NCBI RefSeq assembly: GCF_009863985.1
Contig: NZ_WEZT01000026.1
Location: 1 to 48,389 of the forward strand
Direction: 5' to 3'
Origin: Furfurilactobacillus milii
Lineage (GTDB): Bacteria > Bacillota > Bacilli > Lactobacillales > Lactobacillaceae
DNA length: 48,389 nucleotides
The notes under the pieces were generated by a model, which saw only the letters and a list, made by a program, of their open reading frames with translations, searched no databases and was not told the origin of the DNA. Within the stretch, counting starts at the first letter, position 1; each line of letters begins with the position of its first letter. Position numbers and translations under genes: made by a program. Positions 25,590 through 33,542 of the stretch are shown here, one piece after another.

Positions 25590-26981
25590 TTATTTGTTCA
25601 CTAGTTTGCTGTGACGAATCCCGTAGCTGAAGTAAATGAGCATTCCGAACGCAAACCAAATCAAGGAAGCAACCCAAGTTTCCAGCGGCAACCGGAATAG
25701 CAACAGCATGCAGGCCAAGCCGGAAATAATCGGTAGAACAGGATACCATGGAACACGGAAGCCGTCTGTGTGATTAATATCTTGTCGGCGACGAAGTAGG
25801 ATGACACCGAATGAGACAAAGGTGAAAGCAATCAGGGTACCGATGTTAACTAAGTTTGTCAATTGTTCCAGTGGCACCAGACCACCCATAATCGCGATAA
25901 GAACTGTAACGGTCGTTAAGCTAGCAGTGGGATTACCGTTACTTTTGTTAACGTTGCCCAGCCATTTAGGCAGAAGGCCATCACGGCCAATAGAGTACAC
26001 CAACCGTGAAGAAGAGTAGATCATGGCCAGCATCATCGTGAACATACCGGCGAGTGCGCCTAATGAAACGAGGGCGGCGCCCCAGTTTTGACCGACCTGT
26101 TGCAGAGCAAACGCAACTGGATCAGCGACGTTTAAACGTTTGTAAGAAACTAGGCCAGTTAAGACAACGGAGACAGCAATATATAGAATAGAAGCGACAA
26201 TCAAAGTTCCGATAATTCCAATTGGCATGTTTCGTTTGGGATTCTTAACTTCGGCTGCAGAGGCAGCGACCACGTCAAAACCTAAGAAAGCGAAGAATAC
26301 TGCTGAGGCTCCCGCTAGTACACCGCCCTTATAAGGAAAGAATGGGTGCCAGTTAGCTGGTTTTACATAGAATAGGCCAACTAGGACGAAGATTAGGATG
26401 ATGACAATTTTAACGGCCACCATAATGTTTTGAACGCGTGTCGAGGTTTTCATGCCATTGCTGAGTAGCCAGGCAACGAACAGAACAATGAGGACGGCAA
26501 CCAGGTTAATATAAGTGCCGTGTGCCGGGTCAAACGCACCAGACAATGCAGTGGGCATGTGAATGCCAAAACCTGAAATCAACGAGTTGAAATAAGCAGC
26601 CCAGCCAGTGGACACGGCGGCCACAGACAGCATGTACTCTAAGACTAGCGCCCAGCCGAGAATCCAGCCGATAAACTGACCATAGACGACATTACCGTAA
26701 GAATAGGCGGAGCCAGCGATTGGCAGGGCAGATGAAAATTCAGCGTAACACATAGCGGCTAGGCCACAAACGATGGCGGCGACCACGAAAGATAAGATAA
26801 TGGCTGGACCAGATTTAGTTGCGGCGACTGTCCCGGGTAGGATAAAAATCCCGGTACCAATTACGGCACCAATGCCGAGTGCGACAAGATCCCACGCTGA
26901 CATGGATTTAATTAGCCGACTGTCAGCATCAATATAGTTATCCAGTGATTCTTTTTTCAACATTTTGTCTAATATGGACAT
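25590..26981 (-). CDS. APC-family amino acid permease
   Basis: A 463-residue permease of the amino acid-polyamine-organocation superfamily with about twelve hydrophobic segments. GIGAVIGTGIFILPG in segment 1 (near residue 37) is the APC substrate-binding break, and YAEFSSALPIAGSAYSY near residue 78 matches the YfnA/CAT subgroup, which often carries branched or cationic amino acids. AAAGGAG precedes the ATG by seven bases. A 325-base leader contains a small Phe-rich frame and two terminators (27001-27200), so expression seems to depend on antitermination. The leader codons hint at Phe or general aromatic/hydrophobic supply; substrate not provable here. Confidence 0.88.
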   Translation of the reverse strand: MSILDKMLKKESLDNYIDADSRLIKSMSAWDLVALGIGAVIGTGIFILPGTVAATKSGPAIILSFVVAAIVCGLAAMCYAEFSSALPIAGSAYSYGNVVYGQFIGWILGWALVLEYMLSVAAVSTGWAAYFNSLISGFGIHMPTALSGAFDPAHGTYINLVAVLIVLFVAWLLSNGMKTSTRVQNIMVAVKIVIILIFVLVGLFYVKPANWHPFFPYKGGVLAGASAVFFAFLGFDVVAASAAEVKNPKRNMPIGIIGTLIVASILYIAVSVVLTGLVSYKRLNVADPVAFALQQVGQNWGAALVSLGALAGMFTMMLAMIYSSSRLVYSIGRDGLLPKWLGNVNKSNGNPTASLTTVTVLIAIMGGLVPLEQLTNLVNIGTLIAFTFVSFGVILLRRRQDINHTDGFRVPWYPVLPIISGLACMLLLFRLPLETWVASLIWFAFGMLIYFSYGIRHSKLVNK

Positions 26982-27000
26982 GGCGTTTCTCCTTTTTAAT

Positions 27001-27041
27001 AAAAAACTGGTATTTTCAGCCCCTCGCCGAAAATACCAGTT
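27001..27041 (-). terminator. Second leader terminator, next to the permease ribosome site
   Basis: Minus-strand AACTGGTATTTTC and GAAAATACCAGTT form a perfect 13-bp stem followed by TTTTTTATT. It ends only about 10 bases before AAAGGAG of the permease. In this position it can act as a second attenuator, or as a transcription/translation check. Confidence 0.75.
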
Positions 27042-27080
27042 AAATCAGTAATCAACCTCAAATAGATTGACACTAAAAAA

Positions 27081-27200
27081 CCGTTTAGACGAAGGTTGTA
27101 CAATCATCCAAACGGTATGAGTTCATTTTAAATAAACGTTAGCCGAATGGATGCAAACCGGAAGTTTACCGTGCTTGCATCCAACAGTCGATGCAAGCAC
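27081..27200 (-). promoter_or_regulatory. Multi-hairpin attenuator of the amino acid permease
   Basis: Five segments on the minus strand can pair in exclusive ways. Segment 1 (27200-27190) pairs with segment 2 (27181-27171): GTGCTTGCATC with GATGCAAGCAC. Segment 2 can instead pair with segment 3: GGATGCAA with TTGCATCC (27156-27149). Segment 3 can pair with segment 4: CATCCA with TGGATG inside the terminator arm. Segments 4 and 5 (27115-27104, 27092-27081) make a 12-bp terminator stem followed by TTTTTT. Segment 1 touches the leader stop codon, so a ribosome at the stop masks it and favours termination; a ribosome stalled earlier frees it and favours read-through. Confidence 0.6.
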
Positions 27201-27256
27201 TAGCCAAACAGACTAAACGCAAATGCGTATATGTTGTGAGTTAGTGATTGTGTCAT
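27200..27256 (-). CDS. Phe-rich leader peptide, 18 residues
   Basis: Reads MTQSLTHNIYAFAFSLFG. AAGGAG stands seven bases before the ATG, and a good promoter lies 48 bases upstream. Three TTT Phe codons fall at positions 12, 14 and 17 of 18. The stop codon abuts a strong hairpin and a terminator follows, the arrangement of ribosome-mediated attenuation. No other role is evident. Confidence 0.65.
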   Translation of the reverse strand: MTQSLTHNIYAFAFSLFG

Positions 27257-27274
27257 AAACGTTCTCCTTGAAGT

Positions 27275-27291
27275 ATGAGAAATATTCTCAT
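27275..27291. promoter_or_regulatory. Inverted repeat at the permease transcription start
   Basis: ATGAGAA, three bases, TTCTCAT: a perfect 7-bp inverted repeat starting about 13 bases after the -10 box. It may be a repressor site or a 5'-end hairpin; it matches no operator that I can name. Confidence 0.45.
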
Positions 27292-27303
27292 TTGATGACC
27301 ATA

Positions 27304-27332
27304 ACTATAACGATTTTTTTAGACATCGTCAA
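27304..27332 (-). promoter_or_regulatory. Promoter of the permease leader
   Basis: On the minus strand TTGACG (27332-27327), 17 bases, TATAGT (27309-27304). Both boxes are one mismatch from consensus and the spacing is ideal. Confidence 0.8.
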
Positions 27333-27451
27333 CCGTTAATTTTTAAAGCAAAAATGAAGGATGAACCTAATGTTTCGATTGTGGAGCATTTTTAAACTCT
27401 GCGCTGATGGTGTAAACTTAACATCTGTGAGAAATTGAACGGAGGAAAACC

Positions 27452-28009
27452 ATGAAGAAACGTGTCTTTGTCATTACCGGAGCAACCGGCACTGGCAAAA
27501 CCACCGTCAGTGATTATTTGCGTGATTATTACCATATGCCTAAGGTAATCACACATACAACACGGCCACCCCGAAAGGGCGAAATGAACGGTGTCGATTA
27601 TTATTTTGAAGATGATGCATCGTTTGATAAGAACCATTATTTAGAGCAAGTTGCGTATTCAGGTTACCGCTATGGCTCTTCCCATGAGGGGATCGATGCT
27701 GGCTTTGAAAAAAATCCTTACATCACGATCGTCTTAGATACGAAGGGCGCCATTACTTATGCAAAAGAGCTCGGTGATGAAGCGGTCATTATTTTCCTGA
27801 CTGTTAGTCAGAATGAAGATTTGATTGATCGAATGACCAAACGTGGGGATGACACGGTGATGCTACAAGAACGGCTGGATAGTCCTGAGTATCGGCGTGA
27901 CCTGACCTTGCCGGCGGAATTAAAAGATGTGGCGCATGTCATTGTAAATGACGATCTGGATTCAACAAAGAAAAAAATCGATACCTTGGTTACTGAAACC
28001 TTGAACTAG
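27452..28009 (+). CDS. Guanylate kinase-like P-loop protein
   Basis: A 185-residue protein with P-loop GATGTGKTT at residues 10-18 and the guanylate-kinase signature THTTRPPRKGEMNGVDYYF near 36-55, which binds GMP. A lid-like segment (DRMTKRGDD) follows near residue 128. It is shorter than the housekeeping Gmk (about 205 residues) and many lactobacilli carry such a paralogue, so I do not call it gmk. GGAGG lies seven bases before the ATG. No partner genes; the Fur-family gene 105 bases downstream has its own promoter. Confidence 0.8.
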   Translation: MKKRVFVITGATGTGKTTVSDYLRDYYHMPKVITHTTRPPRKGEMNGVDYYFEDDASFDKNHYLEQVAYSGYRYGSSHEGIDAGFEKNPYITIVLDTKGAITYAKELGDEAVIIFLTVSQNEDLIDRMTKRGDDTVMLQERLDSPEYRRDLTLPAELKDVAHVIVNDDLDSTKKKIDTLVTETLN

Positions 28010-28020
28010 AAACTATTGTT

Positions 28021-28062
28021 TTGACTGATTTTCTGTTACACTACTTAATAGTAATCGTTACT
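28021..28062 (+). promoter_or_regulatory. Promoter and candidate operator of the Fur-family gene
   Basis: TTGACT (28021-28026), 18 bases, TTAATA (28045-28050). The palindrome AGTAATCGTTACT (28050-28062) overlaps the -10 box edge and transcription start. Its form resembles Fur/Zur/PerR-type AT-rich dyads with a central base, so autoregulation is a reasonable inference. Confidence 0.55.
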
Positions 28063-28114
28063 TTTTAAAAACAATACAGATTGAAAATGTCATCAATGTA
28101 CTGGAGGTCTTACC

Positions 28115-28552
28115 ATGGCAGAAGATGTGAATACCGCGGTTGAAGTTTTGCAGAAACATCATCTAAAAATCACTAAACAACGGCGAACGATGTTGTCGTT
28201 TTTGTGTCAACGTCCAGATCATTATACGGACGTGACGAGTTTAGATGCGTACATGCGGGACTTTTATCCAGGAATGAGCCATGCGACCATTTACCGGAAC
28301 GTCAAGGAATTTGAAGACCTCGGCTTAGTTGAACAACAGGTAAACGGTGACCAAGCGCGTATCAAATTTCAGTGCGACTTCGCTAATATGCACCATCATC
28401 ACTTTATCTGTCGTAATTGCGGAAAAGTGACAGAATTGACCATGTGTCCAATGGACTTTTTTGCTAACCAGTTGCCAGGTGCACAAATTGAGGGCCATCG
28501 TTTTGAAATGTATGGCTTGTGTGCGGACTGTGTCGCTGCTGGTGTAGAGTGA
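28115..28552 (+). CDS. Fur-family metal/peroxide-responsive regulator
   Basis: A 145-residue regulator: winged-helix domain (about 1-82, with SHATIYRNVKEF as recognition helix near 55-66) and a dimer domain with two CxxC pairs, CRNC at 99-102 and CADC at 136-139, which form the structural zinc site. A run of four His (93-96) and GHRFEMYG near 127 provide regulatory metal ligands. The family splits into Fur, Zur, Mur and PerR by the second metal site; lactobacillar members are mostly PerR-like, but I cannot decide this here. GGAGG precedes the ATG. Confidence 0.88.
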   Translation: MAEDVNTAVEVLQKHHLKITKQRRTMLSFLCQRPDHYTDVTSLDAYMRDFYPGMSHATIYRNVKEFEDLGLVEQQVNGDQARIKFQCDFANMHHHHFICRNCGKVTELTMCPMDFFANQLPGAQIEGHRFEMYGLCADCVAAGVE

Positions 28553-28601
28553 TATTGGTCCGAAGCAGACAAAATGAAAATCTTAAGTTCCATGTAAATC
28601 G

Positions 28602-28634
28602 AACCCGCCGACGTTTAACGCTGACGGGTTTTGT
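28602..28634 (+). terminator. Intrinsic terminator
   Basis: AACCCG and CGGGTT close an imperfect stem (GACGTTT with AACGCTG partly paired), followed by TTTTG. It ends the Fur-family transcript. Confidence 0.7.
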
Positions 28635-28721
28635 CTATACTATATGGTTGAATTGGTCTAACAGCCAATGAACAAAAAGATTTCGTTTCAATGAGTAAGT
28701 TTTATAAATAAGGAGTTAGCT

Positions 28722-29198
28722 ATGGATCATCGAATTCCGCCGTTTGTGACCCCCGTTGCTGTTGTGTCGATTATTTTGGCGCTGTCCGCAACTAATATTG
28801 TGGTTAACAAAGTGACGAACACGTCTGAAGGGGCGCCGGTCACAAGAACGGTAACCAATTCATCCGGCAGTTCAATCCAATCGTCGGATGATTCTAAAAA
28901 AGATAGTAATTCAAGTTCAAATAGTGAAAGTTCTAAGACTGACAGCACTGCTGACGAAAAATCTAGCAGTCAAACCACTGATGAGTCGACGCCAAGCACA
29001 ACGACGAAGAGCAATAGTACGACTGACAACAGTGATGGCGGGACCACGACCCGTCAGAGTAGCTCATCGGTCACTGAATCAAGTGCGGCCAGTTCTTCTA
29101 CAACTGCCAATTCTACGAACAATAATAGTGCTACAACAGGCAATACGGGTGCTAATACAGGCTCGTCTACCGCAACCACTACATCAAGCAGTCAATAG
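28722..29198 (+). CDS. Membrane-anchored Ser/Thr-rich protein
   Basis: 158 residues: one N-terminal hydrophobic segment (residues 8-28) preceded by few charges, then about 125 residues of almost only Ser, Thr, Asn, Asp and Gly. No cleavage motif or LPxTG is visible, so the chain is probably anchored by the N-terminal helix with the low-complexity tail outside. Such tails act as wall-spanning stalks or glycosylation targets. AAGGAG precedes the ATG. Other frames over this region are open only because of the skewed composition. It lies 51 bases before a larger membrane protein and may share its transcript. Confidence 0.72.
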   Translation: MDHRIPPFVTPVAVVSIILALSATNIVVNKVTNTSEGAPVTRTVTNSSGSSIQSSDDSKKDSNSSSNSESSKTDSTADEKSSSQTTDESTPSTTTKSNSTTDNSDGGTTTRQSSSSVTESSAASSSTTANSTNNNSATTGNTGANTGSSTATTTSSSQ

Positions 29199-29249
29199 AC
29201 GGTTATTTTTGATTTAGCAACTCTCATGAAAAAGTAAGTAGGTGACAAC

Positions 29250-30221
29250 ATGCTTAGTTTGCTCGACATGGCAAACCATTTTCTTGGTTATTTTAATGTC
29301 AACACAACGTTAAAGGGACGCATTTACACCATCTTGGGCTTTTTTGGTGATTGGTATTTGCTCTACATTGGGATTCGGTTTATTCAAAACCAGGGATACT
29401 TGCGTGGCGCATTGCTCATCTTGGTTTTCTTTGCCCTGATGTACTTTACACTGGTCAACTTCTTCTTTTATTTTCTCAAACGTCGGTTTGTACTCGACCC
29501 ATCTGAAAAGATTGCGGCCTTACTGGGCGATGAACGTTTAAAAGAACAGGAAAGTCGTTTCAATGAACACGATCGATACGATCATTTTGCTCCGGCCACG
29601 GGTTTATATGATGAAAAGCAGGTCATTCCGGCTAAGGTTGAGTTGAATGGTACCAATCATAAGAACCTGGCTCAGATTGCCGCACAGTTACAGGCGGCTA
29701 ACCTGTTACCTCAAGATTATGAAGGCCATAGTGACCAAGAAGTTTTAAACCAGGCTAAGGAGACCAATAAGCCAGTGTTTGCAATTGGCGAGGGAACACC
29801 GTTACCTTATTTTGATCTGCGACAACAGGACGGTCATTTTGTAGTCTATGCGGGGATGAATCAGATGACGGCATTGCCAGTCGGTCGGATAACACGGGTC
29901 GGCTTGTCGGATATTAAGCAAGCGCATAAGCAGTTCAAACTATTTTTAGCCACTGCTGTTTTGCAAGGCGGGGTAGCTAAATCAGCCGGACGCTCCGGTG
30001 TCATTGAGCGACGTTTGCCATACACGGTCAAAGTTGAGGTTGCTTTCAGTGAAAAGAATACGGCCTCCAATGCGACTAGTCAGAATTCGGCTGCCTTTTC
30101 TGAAAGTCAGACGTTTACTGAGGAACCAATGCGTTCTTTTGCAAAATCTACTGAAAATGTAGATTCAGCTAACAACAGTTTGTCAAACAAAACGTCTCAA
30201 AATCGTCGAGAAAATCGATAA
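29250..30221 (+). CDS. Conserved membrane protein, function unknown
   Basis: 323 residues. Two or three hydrophobic segments lie in the first 90 residues (about 28-45, 52-75, with an aromatic run YFTLVNFFFYFL), followed by a soluble domain of about 170 residues (100-270) and a Ser/Asn-rich tail (270-323). The soluble part contains AIGEGTPLPYFDLRQQDGHFVVYAG, typical of a conserved Lactobacillaceae protein that I recognise as widespread but without known function. No catalytic motif seen. The start has a weak ribosome site (GTAGGTG). A strong terminator follows. Confidence 0.7.
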   Translation: MLSLLDMANHFLGYFNVNTTLKGRIYTILGFFGDWYLLYIGIRFIQNQGYLRGALLILVFFALMYFTLVNFFFYFLKRRFVLDPSEKIAALLGDERLKEQESRFNEHDRYDHFAPATGLYDEKQVIPAKVELNGTNHKNLAQIAAQLQAANLLPQDYEGHSDQEVLNQAKETNKPVFAIGEGTPLPYFDLRQQDGHFVVYAGMNQMTALPVGRITRVGLSDIKQAHKQFKLFLATAVLQGGVAKSAGRSGVIERRLPYTVKVEVAFSEKNTASNATSQNSAAFSESQTFTEEPMRSFAKSTENVDSANNSLSNKTSQNRRENR

Positions 30222-30263
30222 TTTTGAGAGATTAGATTATCAATAAGAAAATATCGTGAAAAC

Positions 30264-30303
30264 GGGCGTGTCGGAGCACAGTAGCTTTGACACGCCCTCT
30301 TAT
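30264..30303 (+). terminator. Intrinsic terminator
   Basis: GGGCGTGTC (30264-30272) pairs with GACACGCCC (30289-30297), followed by TCTTATT. Confidence 0.8.
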
Positions 30304-30332
30304 TAGGGTCTAAACTTAGTTAATGACCTTGA

Positions 30333-30353
30333 GAATTACACAACTTGTAATTC
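30333..30353. promoter_or_regulatory. Inverted repeat upstream of glnQ
   Basis: GAATTACA, five bases, TGTAATTC: a perfect 8-bp dyad 42 bases before the glnQ start. It is the right size for a dimeric repressor site; GlnR sites (TGTNAN7TNACA) share the TGTAA and TTACA half-sites, but here they point outward, so I do not call it a GlnR box. Confidence 0.5.
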
Positions 30354-30394
30354 AACAGTTTAGGTTGAGATTATTTGAGGGTGAGGAACCGATT

Positions 30395-31132
30395 ATGTCA
30401 ATGATTGAATTTCACGACGTACAGAAGTATTACGGTGACTTTCATGCGTTAAAAGACATTAATTTAACGATGGAAGCAGGAGAAACGGTTGTGCTCATCG
30501 GGCCGTCAGGTTCAGGGAAGAGTACATTGTCCCGAACAATTAATGGTTTGGAACGGATCCAGAGTGGTCAGTTAATTGTTAATGGGCAGGATTTGGCTAA
30601 TCCAAAGACGGATATGAACCGGATTCGGAAGAATGTTGGAATGGTATTCCAGCACTTTAACTTGTATGAAAACAAGTCTGTGTTGGAAAACATCATGTTG
30701 GCACCTCGAATCGTGCTACATAGAAAAGAAGATGAAAACAAGAAGCTAGCCATGCAACTGTTAGACCAAGTTGGTTTGGCAGACAAAGCTAACAACATGC
30801 CATCTGAAATTTCTGGTGGGCAGGCACAGCGTGTGGCCATTGCGCGTTCACTAGCCATGCAGCCAAAGGCGTTGATTTTTGATGAACCAACATCTGCGTT
30901 GGACCCAGAAATGATTGACGATGTGCTGGGTGTTATGAAGACAATTGCAAACGACTCAAGTATGACAATGCTGGTTGTGACTCACGAAATGGGCTTCGCC
31001 CGTGAAGTGGCCAACCGGGTTATCTTTATGGCGGACGGTCAAATTCTTGAAGATGATGCAACGAAGGAATTCTTCGATCATCCAAAAGAGGAACGTGCCC
31101 GTCAGTTCTTGAGCAAGATCATTAACCACTAA
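30395..31132 (+). CDS. glnQ: Glutamine-type amino acid ABC importer ATPase
   Basis: 245 residues: Walker A GPSGSGKST near 35, Q-loop FQHFNLY near 85, signature SGGQAQR near 138, Walker B LIFDEPTSALDPE near 158, H-loop THEMGFA near 196, a typical polar amino acid (PAAT) ATPase. I start at ATG 30395, eight bases after GAGG; a longer frame from 30323 has no ribosome site and runs through the operator-like dyad. First gene of an operon with a binding protein and two permeases. Closely similar ATPases serve Gln, Glu, His or Arg, so Gln is the likeliest but not proven. Confidence 0.9.
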   Translation: MSMIEFHDVQKYYGDFHALKDINLTMEAGETVVLIGPSGSGKSTLSRTINGLERIQSGQLIVNGQDLANPKTDMNRIRKNVGMVFQHFNLYENKSVLENIMLAPRIVLHRKEDENKKLAMQLLDQVGLADKANNMPSEISGGQAQRVAIARSLAMQPKALIFDEPTSALDPEMIDDVLGVMKTIANDSSMTMLVVTHEMGFAREVANRVIFMADGQILEDDATKEFFDHPKEERARQFLSKIINH

Positions 31133-31324
31133 TTAAAGAAGAGTGATGCCGAAGCCCGGGAAAAGCCGAGCAATAACGTGAAGGTGACAGTGGACAAGCG
31201 GGGTTTGCTTGTGCAATGGCAACTTTGGGTTATGCACAGGCTTTTGGGCGTCAGGTGCACGTTTAGAAAGTGTTGCCGAAGACCGGATTCCGAGTTTTCG
31301 GCGCGCAATTATGGAGGCACTGTC

Positions 31325-32155
31325 ATGAAGAAACAATTCAGACTTGCGACCTTATTAGTGGCGTTGGGCGCGTTGATGTTGACGTTAAGTGGTTGTGGAA
31401 AATCACTGTCAAAGCAAGACGTTCTGCAAAATGATCGCAAGGCAAATACAATTACATGGGGTGTTAAGGCCGATACCAAACTGTTTGGTTTGATGGATGT
31501 TCGTGATAATCAAATCAAAGGGTTTGATGTGGACATGGCTAAGCACATTACCCGGCACATCCTCGGCAAAAAGGGGAAAGCTAAGTTTATTCAAGTGACG
31601 TCACAGTCACGGATTCCATTGTTGAAAAATGGGAATATTGATGCCATTATCGCCACGATGACGATTACGCCACAACGTGAAAAAGTTGTTAGCTTCTCGA
31701 ATTCGTACTTTGATGCCGGTCAGTCGCTACTGGTTCCAAACGGCAGTAAAATCAAAAACGTCAGTGACTTAAACAAATCTGGGACAACTATTCTGGGGGT
31801 TGTCGGTGCGAACTCAGTTCAAAACATCAAGAAGTTTGCGCCCAAGGCTCGTGTCTTGGAACTTCAAGATTATGCTCAGGCATTGACGTCTCTGAAAGCT
31901 GGTCAAGGGGTTGCCTTAACTACTGATAACGGGATCCTTTATGGGATGGCCGTTCAAAACCCTGGCTTTAAAGTTGTCGGCGGGACATTCACCAGAGAGC
32001 CTTATGGGGTTGCCGTTAATAAAGGTCAAAAGCCATTTACTAACGAGGTCAACAAGGCCATCAAGGAAATGGAAGCTGACGGCGAATATAATCAATTAAT
32101 TAAGAAATGGTTCGGTAACGTGCCTGGATTTAACTACAAGGAGCTGGAGCGATAA
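31325..32155 (+). CDS. glnH: Polar amino acid-binding lipoprotein (Gln type)
   Basis: 276 residues from ATG 31325, behind GGAGG: lipoprotein signal with lipobox LSGC near residue 23, then the family-3 solute-binding fold (VKADTKLFGLMD, GFDVDMAKHI, IIATMTITPQREKVVSFSNSY). Arg/Asp pocket residues (TPQRE, TTDNG) match amino acid binders. The open frame extends to 31178, but those codons are not protein-like. It is preceded by a 192-base intra-operon gap with hairpins, unusual beside the tight junctions downstream. Its stop overlaps the next start (TAATG). Confidence 0.9.
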   Translation: MKKQFRLATLLVALGALMLTLSGCGKSLSKQDVLQNDRKANTITWGVKADTKLFGLMDVRDNQIKGFDVDMAKHITRHILGKKGKAKFIQVTSQSRIPLLKNGNIDAIIATMTITPQREKVVSFSNSYFDAGQSLLVPNGSKIKNVSDLNKSGTTILGVVGANSVQNIKKFAPKARVLELQDYAQALTSLKAGQGVALTTDNGILYGMAVQNPGFKVVGGTFTREPYGVAVNKGQKPFTNEVNKAIKEMEADGEYNQLIKKWFGNVPGFNYKELER

Positions 32156-32793
32156 TGATTACTATTTTATCTGATCATTGGCAAGAGCTGTTGACCGGTC
32201 TGGGTTGGACGCTATTATCCAGTGTCCTGGCGTTAATTTTCAGTCTGATTATCGGTTCATTATTTGCCATCATGGAAGTTACGGAAAGCAAGGTTGCTCG
32301 GACAATTGCCCGCATCTACATTGAAATTTTCCGGAACATTCCGTTACTGGTTATTACAAGTTTCTTCTATCTTGTTATCCCGATGTATATCGTTAAAGTT
32401 AACGGCTTTACTGCTGGGACGATTGGGCTAACAATTTATACATCAGCGTTTATTGCTGAAACGGTCCGGTCAGGGATTCAATCTGTTGACCCAGGCCAAA
32501 TGGAAGGTGCTCGGGCAAACGGATTGACATTCTGGCAGGCCATGTCAAACGTCATCTTGCCACAAGCATTCCTTTTGGTTATTCCCCCACTTGGTAACCA
32601 GTTCGTTAACTTGGTTAAGAACTCATCCGTGTTGGCCTTCGTTGCCGGGTTTGATTTAATGTATCAAGCCAACAACATTGCATCCATCACGTTTGATACG
32701 ATTAACAGTTATATGGTTGTCGGGGTGTTGTACCTGATTATCACGATGCCAATCAGTTATTACATGCGTTATCTAGAGAAACGCTTAGCGTAG
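32155..32793 (+). CDS. glnM: Polar amino acid importer permease, first
   Basis: 212 residues, five or so hydrophobic segments, EAA loop ARANGLTFWQAMSNVILPQA near residue 120, the contact with the ATPase. The start codon overlaps the stop of the binding protein gene. It forms the heterodimeric channel with the next gene. The two permeases share the same EAA sequence nearly word for word, showing an old duplication. Confidence 0.9.
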   Translation: MITILSDHWQELLTGLGWTLLSSVLALIFSLIIGSLFAIMEVTESKVARTIARIYIEIFRNIPLLVITSFFYLVIPMYIVKVNGFTAGTIGLTIYTSAFIAETVRSGIQSVDPGQMEGARANGLTFWQAMSNVILPQAFLLVIPPLGNQFVNLVKNSSVLAFVAGFDLMYQANNIASITFDTINSYMVVGVLYLIITMPISYYMRYLEKRLA

Positions 32794-32809
32794 AAAGGGG
32801 AGCTAACAG

Positions 32810-33463
32810 ATGAAATCATTTATTGATGCCTATTCATGGATCAACCTCCGTTACCTCCTCGAAGGGCTGTGGATTACTGTTGAAGTGTCCGTTGCATCCG
32901 TGATTTTAAGCTTTATTCTCGGTTCATTTTTAGGAATTATTCGATACACAAAAATTAAGTATGTTTCGGCGATTGTCGGTTTTATCATCGACCTTATTCG
33001 GAACTTACCACTGTTGCTGATCATCTTCTTTACTTACTTTGGTTTGCCAAACTTCGGATTCAAACCCGAAATTATTCCAGCGACAATCTTAGCGATGACC
33101 ATTTTCGAATCCACCATGTTGGCCGAAATCATTCGGTCCGGGATTCAGGCGGTTCCAAATGGTCAGATGGAAGGTGCCCGGGCAAACGGATTGACGTACT
33201 GGCAGGCCATGTTCCAGATTATTCTTCCGCAAGCCTACAAAAAGATGATTCCTGCGTTGGTTAGTCAGTTTATTTCACTGATTAAGGATACGTCGTTGGC
33301 AACGATCATTGTGTTACCAGATTTGACGTACCACGCACAAATTATTTACGGACAGAACGCCAACTACATTATTCCAATGTTCTTAGCACTTGCTGTGATG
33401 TACTTTATTGTATGTTACGGATTGTCTGTTTTGGCCAATTACATCGACCGTCGATTAGCTTAA
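32810..33463 (+). CDS. glnP: Polar amino acid importer permease, second
   Basis: 217 residues with the same architecture as its neighbour (EAA loop ARANGLTYWQAMFQIILPQA near 125). GGGGAG precedes the ATG. The paralogue pair GlnM/GlnP with GlnQ and GlnH is the standard Firmicutes set. A terminator and then a structured element follow. Confidence 0.9.
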   Translation: MKSFIDAYSWINLRYLLEGLWITVEVSVASVILSFILGSFLGIIRYTKIKYVSAIVGFIIDLIRNLPLLLIIFFTYFGLPNFGFKPEIIPATILAMTIFESTMLAEIIRSGIQAVPNGQMEGARANGLTYWQAMFQIILPQAYKKMIPALVSQFISLIKDTSLATIIVLPDLTYHAQIIYGQNANYIIPMFLALAVMYFIVCYGLSVLANYIDRRLA

Positions 33464-33485
33464 TTCAGTTCAAATATCATTTTTG

Positions 33486-33527
33486 CCATCAATCAACTGT
33501 TCTATGACGGTGATTGATGGTTTTTTT
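33486..33527 (+). terminator. Intrinsic terminator of the gln operon
   Basis: CCATCAATCA and TGATTGATGG, with an inner ACTGT/ACGGT-type pairing, followed by TTTTTTT. Confidence 0.88.
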
Positions 33528-33542
33528 GTGCCTTAAGGGACC

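Noticed and set aside
26982-27332. T-box riboswitch in the long leader of the amino acid permease
   Set aside because: No T-box sequence (AGGGTGGNACCGCG-like) or specifier-loop architecture is visible; a translated small frame with exclusive hairpins explains the leader better.
28888-29217. 109-codon Arg-rich frame overlapping the Ser/Thr-rich protein gene
   Set aside because: It is a shifted reading of the low-complexity Ser/Thr codons without a ribosome site.
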